From Levilactobacillus fujinensis (GTDB lineage: Bacteria; Bacillota; Bacilli; Lactobacillales; Lactobacillaceae), in contig NZ_RHNX01000009.1 of the NCBI RefSeq assembly GCF_003946335.1, positions 22,100-86,099 on the forward strand: 64,000 nt of DNA, given 5' to 3'. Within the stretch, counting starts at the first letter, position 1. Every line of letters starts with the position of its first letter. The notes under the pieces were generated by a model. The model was not told the origin of the DNA. It made no database searches and worked only from the letters and a program-made list of their open reading frames with translations. The translations under genes and the position numbers were made by a program. Of the stretch, positions 1 through 9,849 are shown one piece after another.

Positions 1-310
1 GCTCTCCTTGAAGGATAAGACCAAGCTGGTTGCTTTAGCAAAACGGGCTGTTAGCGAAGGCATGACTGTCCGGGCCGTTGAAGCCGAGGTCAACAAGCTC
101 AACGGGGCTGCTAAGAAACTTGCTAAGAAGCCGGCCAAGAAGAAGTCGCCATTCCTTCGGTCAACTGAAAACCAGTTGCAGGAACACTTCGGCACTCAGG
201 TTTCTATCAATGAAGGTAATAAGGATCATCAAGGTCATATCGAGATCGAATATCTATCAAATGATGATCTGAACCGTATCTTGGACTTGCTGAACATTCA
301 GTCGGACTAA
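1..310 (+). CDS. parB: Chromosome-partitioning protein ParB, C-terminal part (truncated by the window edge)
   Basis: The frame is open to the left edge and ends with TAA at 308-310, so only about the last 103 residues are visible. They begin in the end of the central DNA-binding region (LSLKDKTKLVALAKR...GMTVRAVE), pass through a Lys/Ala/Pro-rich linker (KKLAKKPAKKK), and end in the C-terminal dimerisation domain (FLRSTENQLQEHFGTQVSI...). ParB binds parS sites and, with ParA/Soj, segregates the origin region. The downstream neighbours DUF951, ychF and DUF1129 are the usual companions of parB in Lactobacillales, which supports the call. The in-frame TTG at 8 is not a true start. The N-terminal CTPase domain lies outside the window, so I cannot exclude the paralogue Noc, but the gene order favours ParB. 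Confidence 0.88.
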   Translation, partial: LSLKDKTKLVALAKRAVSEGMTVRAVEAEVNKLNGAAKKLAKKPAKKKSPFLRSTENQLQEHFGTQVSINEGNKDHQGHIEIEYLSNDDLNRILDLLNIQSD

Positions 311-343
311 GGACCGGCCGTCAGCCCTGAAGGAGGACCTGCC

Positions 344-538
344 ATGTATGATTTAGGTGATTTGGTTGAAATGAAGAAGCCGCACCCTTGTGGCACGAAC
401 CGCTGGGAGATTACCCGGATGGGTGCGGACATCAAGATTAAGTGTACGAATTGCGGTCACGTGGTCATGTTGTCACGCCGCGAGTTTGAAAAGAAATTAA
501 AAAAGGTATTGGTGCATCAAACCGATGCCGATAAATAG
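344..538 (+). CDS. DUF951 family small protein
   Basis: A 64-residue protein preceded by a strong Shine-Dalgarno (GAAGGAGG at about 329-336, 7 nt from ATG). It starts MYDLGDLVEMKKPHPCG and carries a CTNCGH motif near residue 36, features of the DUF951 family found next to ychF and parB in many Firmicutes. Cys at the PCG motif and the CxxC pair may bind a metal, but this is inference; the family has no settled function. It lies 33 bp after parB and 18 bp before ychF on the same strand, so it is almost certainly co-transcribed. Length matches the family. Confidence 0.85.
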   Translation: MYDLGDLVEMKKPHPCGTNRWEITRMGADIKIKCTNCGHVVMLSRREFEKKLKKVLVHQTDADK

Positions 539-556
539 AAAGAGTGAATAATTGCT

Positions 557-1657
557 ATGTCATTAACTGCAGGAATCGTTGGTCTGCCGAACGTCGGCAA
601 GTCAACTCTATTTAACGCGATTACCAAGGCCGGTGCCGAAATGGCGAACTATCCCTTTGCCACGATCGACCCCAATGTCGGGATGGTTGAAGTCCCAGAC
701 AGTCGCCTAGACCGGATTCAAGCTTTGATTCCAGCCAAGAAGGTCGTCCCAACGACGTTTGAATTTACCGACATTGCCGGAATCGTTAAGGGTGCCAGCA
801 AGGGTGAAGGTCTAGGAAACCAATTCCTGGAAAACATTCGCCAAGTCGACGCTATCGTCCACGTTGTGCGGGCGTTTGACGACGACAACATTACCCACGT
901 TTCCGGTAAGATCGACCCTATCGACGACATCGAGACCATCAATTTGGAACTTGGCTTGTCCGACTTGGAAGCCGTTAACAAGCGTTTAGCTAAGGTTGAA
1001 CGGGCTGCCAAGGGGAGCGATAAGGAAGCCAAAGCCGAATTGGCCGTCTTGGAAAAGATCAAGCCAGTACTTGAAAAGGGTGGCGCTGTCCGCGCAATCG
1101 ACTTTGACGAAGACGAAGCCCCAATCGTGAAGGGCCTCTTCTTGCTGACATCCAAGCCAGTGCTTTACGTGGCTAACATTGCTGAAGACGACATGGCTGC
1201 CCCCGAAGATTCCAAGTACTTCGGTGTCATCAAGGACTACGCTGCTAAGGAAGGCGCCGAAGCCATTGCCGTGGCCGCCGAAGCCGAGGAAGAAATCGCG
1301 CAGTTGGATGACGACGAGAAGCAAGACTTCTTGGAAGCTGAAGGCGTTGAGGAACCCGGCTTGAACCGCCTAATTCGGGCCTCATATCATCTCTTAGGCC
1401 TGCAAACGTTCTTTACGGCTGGTGGTAAGGAAACCCGTGCATGGACGTTTAAGGCCGGCACAAAGGCCCCACAAGCGGCCGGAATTATTCATTCCGACTT
1501 CGAACGCGGTTTTATCCGCGCCGAAGTGATGGCCTTTGATGATTTAGACCAATACGAATCCGAAGCTGCCGTTAAGGAAGCTGGTAAGCTGCGGGTTGAA
1601 GGTAAAGATTACGTGATGGAAGACGGCGACATCGTCGAATTCCGCTTCAACGTTTAG
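557..1657 (+). CDS. ychF: Redox-regulated ATPase YchF (Obg-family, TGS domain)
   Basis: A 366-residue P-loop NTPase of full family length. The Walker A loop GLPNVGKST lies at residues 9-17. The guanine-specificity NKxD motif is replaced by NIAE at 207-210, which explains the known preference of YchF for ATP over GTP. A helical insertion at about 130-170 is followed by the C-terminal TGS domain (TFFTAGGKETRAWTFKAGTK... to the end). YchF associates with ribosomes and affects translation and the oxidative stress response in studied bacteria. The start ATG at 557 has only a weak AG-rich Shine-Dalgarno (AGAGTGAAT). Codon use is biased to well-expressed forms. Recognition is very secure. Confidence 0.97.
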   Translation: MSLTAGIVGLPNVGKSTLFNAITKAGAEMANYPFATIDPNVGMVEVPDSRLDRIQALIPAKKVVPTTFEFTDIAGIVKGASKGEGLGNQFLENIRQVDAIVHVVRAFDDDNITHVSGKIDPIDDIETINLELGLSDLEAVNKRLAKVERAAKGSDKEAKAELAVLEKIKPVLEKGGAVRAIDFDEDEAPIVKGLFLLTSKPVLYVANIAEDDMAAPEDSKYFGVIKDYAAKEGAEAIAVAAEAEEEIAQLDDDEKQDFLEAEGVEEPGLNRLIRASYHLLGLQTFFTAGGKETRAWTFKAGTKAPQAAGIIHSDFERGFIRAEVMAFDDLDQYESEAAVKEAGKLRVEGKDYVMEDGDIVEFRFNV

Positions 1658-1675
1658 AAGGGAAACAGATAATAA

Positions 1676-2401
1676 ATGAGTGATAACAAAAAACAACCGC
1701 GTAACGCGGGCGTTCACCAAAAACGTAATGACGTTGCGGCGAACGAACGGGCGGTCTTCGACAACGTTGGGTTAACCAAGCGAAATGCCGATTACATGTT
1801 CCGTTTCAACCGGGCCTTAGACAAGACCAAGCTCTCACCAGAAAAGAAGGCAGAAGCCGTTCAAAAGATGGTCAACGAACTGGTCGATGGCCAAAAGAAC
1901 GGGAAGACGGCGAAGAACCTTTACGGTGATATCGACAGTCAAATCAAGGTGGTCGTGGAAGGTCCACAACATCCTGATGCCGTTATTGGGGGACCGGATT
2001 ACTGGCCAAACATGGTGTACAATGCCTTGACGTTCTTCATGATCTTCAACCTGATGTTTGGGCTGATGTATCTCTTCAGTCCGAAATTACTGCAGACTAG
2101 TAGCCCAGTTGGAATCACGGCCATCTTGATCAGTGCCTTGGTTGCCGGGTTCATTTTACCAATCATGCCACGGATGTTCGATCCAAAGATCAAACACAAG
2201 TACAACGGCTGGATTCGTGCGCTGTTCGTGCTATTAGGGTTCGTGGTCTGGATGTTGCTGTTCTACGCAGCCCAACTCCTGCCACCAATCATCAACCCAG
2301 TCATCGGTGCTTGGCCAAGTATCATCCTGGGGGCCTTATCCATTGCAGCCATGTTCTGGATGCGTCGCCGTTACCCAATTCGTGGGGGCTTCTTCGGTTA
2401 A
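1676..2401 (+). CDS. DUF1129 family membrane protein
   Basis: A 241-residue protein starting at ATG 1676, 18 bp after ychF, with Shine-Dalgarno GAAGGGAA. The first 115 residues are hydrophilic and charged (MSDNKKQPRNAG...). They are followed by four predicted membrane segments at about residues 118-140, 150-170, 188-208 and 212-230, with a basic C-terminus (MRRRYPIRGGFFG). This layout is that of the DUF1129 family, which sits next to ychF in lactobacilli; the function is unknown. It is the last gene of the parB-DUF951-ychF block, followed by a probable terminator at 2471-2517. Confidence 0.8.
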   Translation: MSDNKKQPRNAGVHQKRNDVAANERAVFDNVGLTKRNADYMFRFNRALDKTKLSPEKKAEAVQKMVNELVDGQKNGKTAKNLYGDIDSQIKVVVEGPQHPDAVIGGPDYWPNMVYNALTFFMIFNLMFGLMYLFSPKLLQTSSPVGITAILISALVAGFILPIMPRMFDPKIKHKYNGWIRALFVLLGFVVWMLLFYAAQLLPPIINPVIGAWPSIILGALSIAAMFWMRRRYPIRGGFFG

Positions 2402-2470
2402 ATTTTTCATGGTCGTCTCTGCCAGCCGCCAACTTGGCTGGCTTGGTCCATATTTAATTTTGATGCAATG

Positions 2471-2517
2471 GCATCGTCTGGATTTTCCGTTTAGGGAGTC
2501 CTGGCGATGCTTTTTTT
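2471..2517 (+). terminator. Probable rho-independent terminator after the ychF operon
   Basis: GCATCG at 2471-2476 pairs with CGATGC at 2505-2510, with a possible inner GGA/TCC pair, and is followed directly by seven T. A second hairpin without an adjacent T-tract (GCCAGCC/GGCTGGC, 2421-2442) lies between it and the stop codon. Confidence 0.55.
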
Positions 2518-3059
2518 GACGGAAGTTAGTTGTAGCATGGTTTTAAAGCACAAAATGAGTGTTACAGCCTTACGTTGGAGCAGAAAGGTAAACGATATGG
2601 TAATCGTCTCATTAAAAGAAGTAGTGAATACAGCATGACCAGATGGCTTATTAAGGCATGGCTAGATACGTGAGCTTAATCATTGTCCAGCCACAACGTC
2701 TTGTCCAACAACCGTTCAGCCAATTAGGTGGTGAGTGGATTAGGCCGCCTAGTTTCAAGCTTCAAAGGGACTTTGGTTAGGTTAGGAACACAAGCTGAAA
2801 TTTCATTGGCGGTTAAATTTGGGAACTCTATACATAAAATGAATAAGCACATTTTACCAGTAGACGATAATCCCTAGAGTTTGTTTGCTAGCTATCCGTT
2901 TATAAAAATTATTTATACAGCAGACTATATCCCAAATTTAACTTACTTATGAAAAGGGGTGTCTTGACCCGCATGAACCACGGTTCTATGATGCCAGCAA
3001 GTAGTCAAGTCCCTTAGTGATTTGACGAAAACTATCATGATCTGTGGGGAGGATTTTGT
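2518..3059. other. Gene-free interval with a foldback repeat
   Basis: No credible reading frame on either strand. It contains the 131-bp inverted-repeat unit listed separately (2812-2942). It also has the 11-mer GGTTCTATGAT at 2982-2992, which recurs at 63883 in the possible insertion-sequence end. The sequence looks like degraded intergenic DNA. Confidence 0.5.
2812..2942. repeat. 131-bp element with perfect 13-bp terminal inverted repeats (MITE-like)
   Basis: GTTAAATTTGGGA at 2812-2824 is the exact reverse complement of TCCCAAATTTAAC at 2930-2942. The 105-bp interior is AT-rich and non-coding. Size and termini fit a miniature inverted-repeat element or a foldback structure. No target duplication is obvious (left flank GGCG, right flank TTAC), and no second copy was noticed in this window. 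Confidence 0.45.
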
Positions 3060-3770
3060 ATGAAACGCGTTTTTGGGTATGTTTTAGGGTTAGTCGCGGC
3101 ACTGTCAACGGCCGGTGTCATTGCGACTTCGGCAAACGCTGACGGCGGCAACGCCAACGCTTTGAGCGGTAGCGGCAGTGGGGCCGTTAGTGCGGTGGTC
3201 GACTCAACCAGTGGTTCTGGCGCGCCGGCCGACAGTAGTTCCGTGACCGGCGCTGAGAGCGGTGGCCGGACGGTTCCAACGACTGGGACAACGAGTGCGA
3301 GCAACTCTGTCGATTCCACGGCCAGTGATACGTCAGCCGATACGAATAGCGGTACCGGCACGACGACTGATAATAGTGGTGCCGTCATCGATGCAACGAA
3401 CAGTAGCTCTGCTAGTTCGACCGCAACGTCAACGTCTGCTTCAACAACGCCGACTAACAAGCCAGCCAAGAAGCCAGTTAAGAAAACCTTAGCCGCTTCC
3501 AAGAAACTTCGCGGTCGCAAACACTACGCGCGGTACAGCCGCACCATCTTGTTCCAAAAGGGGCGTAAGGGCGCTAAGGTTACCTTATTGACCAAGAAGG
3601 GCAAAAAGGTGTTAACTTTCAAGATTAAGAAGACCGGTCGTTTCGAGATCAAATTAACCAAGAAGGAAGCCGACAAGCTGGCTGCTAAGAAGGCAACCTA
3701 CTTCAAGTTTGCCGTAGCTGATAAGGGCTACAAGACTTACACGATTCGTTATACCATCTACAAGAAGTAG
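3060..3770 (+). CDS. Secreted Ser/Thr/Ala-rich protein with basic C-terminal domain
   Basis: A 236-residue protein from ATG 3060, Shine-Dalgarno GGGGAGG 8 nt upstream. A signal peptide (MKRVFGYVLGLVAALSTAGVIATSANA) with AxA-type cleavage near residue 27 is followed by about 115 residues of Ser/Thr/Gly/Asp low-complexity linker. A PAKKPVKK stretch then leads into a strongly basic domain of about 85 residues with beta-strand-like repeats of the form KxTLLTKKGKKVLTFKIKKTGRF. I do not recognise the family. The C-terminal domain resembles small Ig-like or wall-associating basic domains of lactobacillar exported proteins. There is no LPXTG motif or membrane anchor, so if it stays at the surface it is probably held by charge. 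It stands alone between two gene-free intervals. Confidence 0.72.
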   Translation: MKRVFGYVLGLVAALSTAGVIATSANADGGNANALSGSGSGAVSAVVDSTSGSGAPADSSSVTGAESGGRTVPTTGTTSASNSVDSTASDTSADTNSGTGTTTDNSGAVIDATNSSSASSTATSTSASTTPTNKPAKKPVKKTLAASKKLRGRKHYARYSRTILFQKGRKGAKVTLLTKKGKKVLTFKIKKTGRFEIKLTKKEADKLAAKKATYFKFAVADKGYKTYTIRYTIYKK

Positions 3771-4009
3771 TCGTTACAGCCTCACGACCGCTACGAATTG
3801 AAGACGTTGAATCTGGGATGGATAGCACGTATTCAACCCGTAACAGCTGAACGTCAAGTTAATTCTTGAATTGACAAATGCCAAGCTTGACGTCCTATCA
3901 GTGAGTTGGAGACGGTTTGAACAGCCTGCTGGATGCGGACACTTTAGGGCCGTTTCTCAGTGTAAATTTTAGCGCCGACCGGTGATGAATTTTACAAAAT
4001 AGTGACTGG
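3771..4009. other. Gene-free interval with inverted repeats
   Basis: No gene seen. ACGTCAAG at 3851-3858 is inverted at 3886-3893, and a 12-bp palindrome AATTCTTGAATT lies inside the loop. The function is unknown. Confidence 0.35.
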
Positions 4010-4037
4010 AAAAGACGTGGCGGGGACCACGCCTTTT
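4010..4037 (+). terminator. Hairpin terminator, possibly bidirectional
   Basis: AAAAGACGTGG at 4010-4020 pairs with CCACGCCTTTT at 4027-4037 (one A/C mismatch) around loop CGGGGA. The A-tract on the left and T-tract on the right would allow it to work in either direction. It would end transcription from the secreted-protein gene before the gene at 4088. Confidence 0.6.
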
Positions 4038-4087
4038 CTTATCCCCACAGATTGATTGTTTATGAAACAAATTAAGGAGGGGCACCT

Positions 4088-5734
4088 ATGAGAGGATTGG
4101 GTCAAAAATTACGAAGCCGTGACGCCCAGCACCTCGCTTTGCTGGCCATCGTGGGCACGTTTATCATGTTGTTCTGTTCGTACACGTCGCCAGCCTTTTA
4201 CGTGGACGATTCACCGGACAACAACGCGTTCTTTACGGTGGGCAAGGCGATGATGAACGGTATCGTGCCCTACAAGGCTATTTTTGAACAGAAGGGACCT
4301 TATGTATACTTTTTGCATGGCCTGGCATATCTGGTATCGTCGCGTAGTTTTATCCTAATTTTTGGCTACGAGGTGCTTACCCTGGTTGCTGCGATGTACC
4401 TGACATACCGGCTGGGAAAATTGTTGCGATTAGCGCCCCTGCCAGCATTATTGGTGGCGTTGTTATCGCCAATGTTGTTCCTATACCACCCGTACTATGA
4501 TTATGGCGATACGGTCGAATTCTTCACGTTGCCATTCTTACTATCATTGATTTATTTACTGGTCCTATTGGATCGGCATAATTTTCACGCCAATCACTGG
4601 TGGTACTTTGCACAGGGTGCGTTGGTCGGCGTGGTCCTGCTGTCGAAATACACGTTGCTGGGCGCTTGGATCATGTTCTATCTCGCCATGGGCGTGTATT
4701 TTCTGGTGCACAAACGCTGGCGGGATCTGGGGAAATTGATTGGCTGGAGTGCCGCGGGGTTTGTGGTGACAACGGGGCCGTGGCTGGCGTACTTCTTGTT
4801 GACCAAGTCACTGGGCGCGTTCATTCGGGTCTACTTCCTGTTCAACACGCACGTCTACCTCACCTCGTCGGTCGCTTTCTTTGCCAACTTGATCCAGTCG
4901 ACGTCGATTTTGGCGCAGTTTTACTTAAGCAACATCCTCTTTTTTCTGCTGGGTGTCTTGGGCACGTTGGCGATTTTGTTTCAACCAGCGGTCTTTCATC
5001 ACCATTTCACGCGGGGACTCTACGTGGCGGTTGGCCTGGCGAGTGCGTTGCTGGCGCTGTACGGTTACCAGTTGGGGTCGATCTACCAGTATTATGAATT
5101 AATTTATTTTGCCTTCTTCGTGCTACCATTAGTCTACTTCGGCCAGGTATTTTTCAGGCAGGTTCCGTTGCCAAATGGGGACGAGCCGTTTGCTATCTTG
5201 GGGACGATCGCGCTGAGCTTGTTTTTGGTCCTGGGCGTCAACAACAATGTGACCAATTCACGGCTATTCCCGAATAATACGGCGATCACGGAAGAGGCGA
5301 CCACTAAGCCACAGCAGCCCGCGCAGGTCGTTTTTGGTAAATTAATGCGGCAACGGACGCCGGCCGACCAAAAACTGACACTGCTAAATTACGGGTCGAT
5401 CGACATGGGCTTCTACACCACGTCGGGTGCGGTCCCATCGACGTACTATTTTCAAAACTACAACATTTCCCAGTCGGCCGACCCACAGATATTACGTGAC
5501 CAAACCAACGTTATTAAACGGCATCAGGTCGAATGGGTCGTTCTTAATACGCCCGCTGGCAAGTCGATCAAACAGTGGCAGGGCGGGAGTGGGCGCATTA
5601 CCAGTGGTAACCTGAATCCAGGTACGGCTAAATTGGCGAAGACACTGGATCGTAACTATCGTGCTATTGCGTATCACACCCAGCTCTTCGAGGGCACCAA
5701 CGTTACTTATTGGTTGTTCCAAAAGAAGGCGTAG
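4088..5734 (+). CDS. Polytopic membrane protein of the GT-C / GT39-like glycosyltransferase type
   Basis: A 548-residue protein from ATG 4088 with strong Shine-Dalgarno AAGGAGG. It has about ten to eleven hydrophobic segments spread over residues 20-390. The first outer loop contains DDSPDNNAFFTVGKAMMNG and then YKAIFEQKGPYVYFLHGLA. This acidic-loop-plus-EQKGP pattern is seen in lipid-phosphosugar-dependent GT-C enzymes (GT39/GT83-like). The C-terminal 150 residues are hydrophilic and probably extracytoplasmic. In lactobacilli such proteins are often annotated as teichoic acid or protein glycosylation enzymes, with the donor an undecaprenyl-phosphate sugar; donor and acceptor here are unknown. 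Monocistronic by context. Confidence 0.7.
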   Translation: MRGLGQKLRSRDAQHLALLAIVGTFIMLFCSYTSPAFYVDDSPDNNAFFTVGKAMMNGIVPYKAIFEQKGPYVYFLHGLAYLVSSRSFILIFGYEVLTLVAAMYLTYRLGKLLRLAPLPALLVALLSPMLFLYHPYYDYGDTVEFFTLPFLLSLIYLLVLLDRHNFHANHWWYFAQGALVGVVLLSKYTLLGAWIMFYLAMGVYFLVHKRWRDLGKLIGWSAAGFVVTTGPWLAYFLLTKSLGAFIRVYFLFNTHVYLTSSVAFFANLIQSTSILAQFYLSNILFFLLGVLGTLAILFQPAVFHHHFTRGLYVAVGLASALLALYGYQLGSIYQYYELIYFAFFVLPLVYFGQVFFRQVPLPNGDEPFAILGTIALSLFLVLGVNNNVTNSRLFPNNTAITEEATTKPQQPAQVVFGKLMRQRTPADQKLTLLNYGSIDMGFYTTSGAVPSTYYFQNYNISQSADPQILRDQTNVIKRHQVEWVVLNTPAGKSIKQWQGGSGRITSGNLNPGTAKLAKTLDRNYRAIAYHTQLFEGTNVTYWLFQKKA

Positions 5735-7223
<1,489 letters not shown>

Positions 7224-7735
7224 ATTAATCTTGGTCGACACGGAAGCTAATTCTGGGCCGGCTTTTTTTGAATGACGGTCTGAAGACTGAAAGTTCCCAA
7301 AAACCTGTTGTGACTGTTTTCGCAGCGATATTGAGACTGGAATTTGGCAACTTAGTGTAGGCATCGCCTTACCGGCCGACAGATATGGGCTGGATCGGTG
7401 CGAACACAACTTGAAGCCGCGAAAATACCGAATCGTCAAGTTTAGTTTTCTACTAAGCCAGTGGATCCAGAATTCCAGTCGTTACGTTTTAGCCTGTTTT
7501 CCCCGTTCGGTAAGGGGCTGGTAAACACAAGCTGACCCGTTAAGTCATCGTTAAACTTGAGGTTGGCTAGACGACGATAAATAGTGTAAGATTAAGGAAT
7601 GGTAAAGTGCCTTACGCCCGACTAAAGGTTCGGGTTTTCCGGCCGCATCGCCAGGGTTATTTGTTAAAATGAACTTAAACCCACGGGGAAGACGGCCAGT
7701 GGAATTGCCTAACTGGCAAAGGAGATTAGCACAAT
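7224..7735. other. Gene-free interval before the two-component system
   Basis: After a T-tract terminator region at about 7244-7269 there is no credible gene. A small CCCGA/TCGGG hairpin followed by four T lies at 7617-7638. TGAGACTGG occurs at 7332-7340. An AT-rich TTAAAAT near 7664 could be the -10 of the response-regulator promoter, but no clear -35 precedes it. Confidence 0.35.
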
Positions 7736-8425
7736 ATGAAAATTTTAGTTGTCGATGATGATAAAGAAATTGCGCAATTACTTGAAATCTACATTAAAAA
7801 CGAAGGTTACGAACCCTTAACCGCCTACAACGGTAAGGAAGCACTGACCAAATTACACACGACGCCCGATATTGCCCTGATGATTTTGGACATTATGATG
7901 CCTGAGATGAGTGGCATCGAGGTTGTGAAGGAAGTACGGAAAGATTCCCAAATTCCAATTCTGATTCTGTCTGCGAAGACCGGCGATATGGATAAGATCC
8001 AGGGCCTGATTACCGGTGCCGATGATTATGTGACCAAGCCGTTTAACCCCTTAGAGGTCATGGCACGGGTCAAATCGTTGTTGCGGCGGAGTCAAGACCA
8101 AGTGACCGATGACAGTCCCGATATTCTGGACATTGGCACACTGACCATCAACAAGGATTCTCACGAGGTCAAGACAATTGCCGGTAAGACGATCTCATTG
8201 ACGGCGCTTGAGTTCGGAATTCTTTACTTGTTGGCGAGTCACCCCAACCGGGTCTTTTCGGCCGACGAAATTTTCGAGCGCGTTTGGCGTCAGGAAAGTA
8301 TTGTTTCCGCCAAAACTGTCATGGTTCACGTGAGCCATTTACGGGATAAAATTGAAGATGCCACGAACGGTGAAAAAGTCATTCAAACTGTTTGGGGTGT
8401 GGGGTACAAGATTGAGTCACACTAA
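7736..8425 (+). CDS. OmpR/PhoB-family response regulator (VanR-like)
   Basis: A 229-residue regulator with an N-terminal receiver domain (1-120) and a C-terminal winged helix (about 130-229). The acidic pocket is Asp7-Asp8-Asp9, the phospho-acceptor is Asp52 in LMILDIMMP, the switch Ser is 79 and Lys101 is in VTKPF. The DNA-binding half ends in the usual RDKIED...TVWGVGYKI. Start ATG 7736 has Shine-Dalgarno AAAGGAG. The histidine kinase gene follows 39 bp downstream and is co-transcribed. The closest general type is the VanR/VanS-like pairs of lactobacilli, often linked to cell-envelope stress. The neighbouring dacA and yhgE-type genes fit an envelope role, but target genes cannot be read from the sequence. 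Confidence 0.9.
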   Translation: MKILVVDDDKEIAQLLEIYIKNEGYEPLTAYNGKEALTKLHTTPDIALMILDIMMPEMSGIEVVKEVRKDSQIPILILSAKTGDMDKIQGLITGADDYVTKPFNPLEVMARVKSLLRRSQDQVTDDSPDILDIGTLTINKDSHEVKTIAGKTISLTALEFGILYLLASHPNRVFSADEIFERVWRQESIVSAKTVMVHVSHLRDKIEDATNGEKVIQTVWGVGYKIESH

Positions 8426-8464
8426 TCAATGTAACAAGTTAAAGTGTTGCTGGGGGGCCACAAT

Positions 8465-9640
8465 ATGAAGTTAACCACGCGTGAGAAGAGCGCGCTGTTC
8501 ATGGAAGGCGTCGTGACCGTCATCCTATTGTTCATGTTAAATCTGGCCTTGCTGGTCCTGATCGTTCAGGCTATCGAGAGTAACCCCGGGCTACGTGACG
8601 GGATTTTCATTATCAAACGGTCCGTCGTCTTCGGTCCCAATCACTTTCAGCTATGGAGTTGGGAAAATCTCTTCATTGGGCTGATGGTCATCGGTGATGC
8701 GTTAGTCGTCTGGTGGCGGCTGATTCGGCGCTACCGGCAAATGCAGCTGCATCATATTATTGAAGAGCTGCACTACATTGCCAACGGCCACTTTGATCAT
8801 CGAATTCCGTTTCGGGTCAGTGGCGACGTGCAACGCGTGGTCGATTCGGTCAACGCACTGGTTGATTCCGTCATTCATTCAATGGATGAGGAGCGGGCGA
8901 TTGAGAAGTCCAAGGACGAACTGATCACCAATGTCAGTCATGATATCCGAACGCCACTGACGTCGATCATTGGTTATTTGGGATTGATTGAAGACCAGCA
9001 GTACCACTCAACGGACGACTTGCTGAAATACACCCATACAGCGTTTTTGAAGTCAAAACAGATGAAGTCGTTAGTTGATGATCTATTTGAATATACGAAG
9101 GTTCGGCAAACGGATACGCCATTGAGCCTGACTAATATTGATCTGGCAGCGATGCTGGAACAATTGGCGGCCAGTTTTGAACTGGAAGGCCAGAAGAAGG
9201 GCATGACGATTGGTGCAACCAGTACCCCCGAGACGTTGATGATGGAAGCTGATCCGGAGAAATTAGTCCGAGTCTTTAACAACTTAGTCTCTAACGCATT
9301 GAAATACGGGGATGGTGGCAAGCATATTAATTTAGTTGCCAAACAAGTCAGTGATGCCGAACTAGAGGTTCGCGTCACGAACGATGGCCCGAAGATTCCG
9401 AAAGAGTCGTTGTCAATGATCTTCGAGCGGTTCTACCGCGTCGAGGAGTCCCGTTCCAAGGAAACCGGCGGCACGGGACTGGGCCTGGCCATTGCGCAGA
9501 GTATTGTGGCGTTACACGGTGGCTACATTTACGTCGAGTCCGACGATGCATTGACCAGTTTCGTGATTCATTTACCAGTCAAACACGATGTGCCGTTACA
9601 AATTCCGCAACGATTGAAGGCACCGGGAAGTTTGGACTAA
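8465..9640 (+). CDS. Sensor histidine kinase, partner of the upstream regulator (VanS-like)
   Basis: I choose ATG 8465 because GGGGGG lies 8 nt upstream; the in-frame GTG at 8444 has no ribosome site. The 391-residue protein has two membrane helices (about 14-36 and 68-88) enclosing a short outer loop of about 30 residues. A HAMP-like region, a dimerisation helix with the H box NVSHDIRTP (His159), N box FNNLVSNALKYG, and G boxes GGTGLGLAIAQSIV follow. It would autophosphorylate at His159 and pass the phosphate to Asp52 of the regulator at 7736. The sensing loop is short, which is common in kinases that detect signals in or near the membrane. Confidence 0.9.
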   Translation: MKLTTREKSALFMEGVVTVILLFMLNLALLVLIVQAIESNPGLRDGIFIIKRSVVFGPNHFQLWSWENLFIGLMVIGDALVVWWRLIRRYRQMQLHHIIEELHYIANGHFDHRIPFRVSGDVQRVVDSVNALVDSVIHSMDEERAIEKSKDELITNVSHDIRTPLTSIIGYLGLIEDQQYHSTDDLLKYTHTAFLKSKQMKSLVDDLFEYTKVRQTDTPLSLTNIDLAAMLEQLAASFELEGQKKGMTIGATSTPETLMMEADPEKLVRVFNNLVSNALKYGDGGKHINLVAKQVSDAELEVRVTNDGPKIPKESLSMIFERFYRVEESRSKETGGTGLGLAIAQSIVALHGGYIYVESDDALTSFVIHLPVKHDVPLQIPQRLKAPGSLD

Positions 9641-9849
9641 GCAATAGCGTATGTGTTGCCAACTCTAAACTGAGACTGAGCGGTTTTGGCGTGGCTTCAA
9701 AGTGGGCGAGCGGATCGTTTCTCAGTCCAATGTGTCTCCCAACAGTAGCCGGAATCCTTTGCGGCCGCGGTGCAGCAGGTTAACCCCAGTTTAATTTTGA
9801 AACAGGCACCGGTTCGCCGGTACTACATAAGATAGAGGAGTTTTCGAGA

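Noticed and set aside
718..1324. Long minus-strand frames opposite ychF
   Set aside because: They are shadows of a highly conserved gene with biased codons; no ribosome sites.
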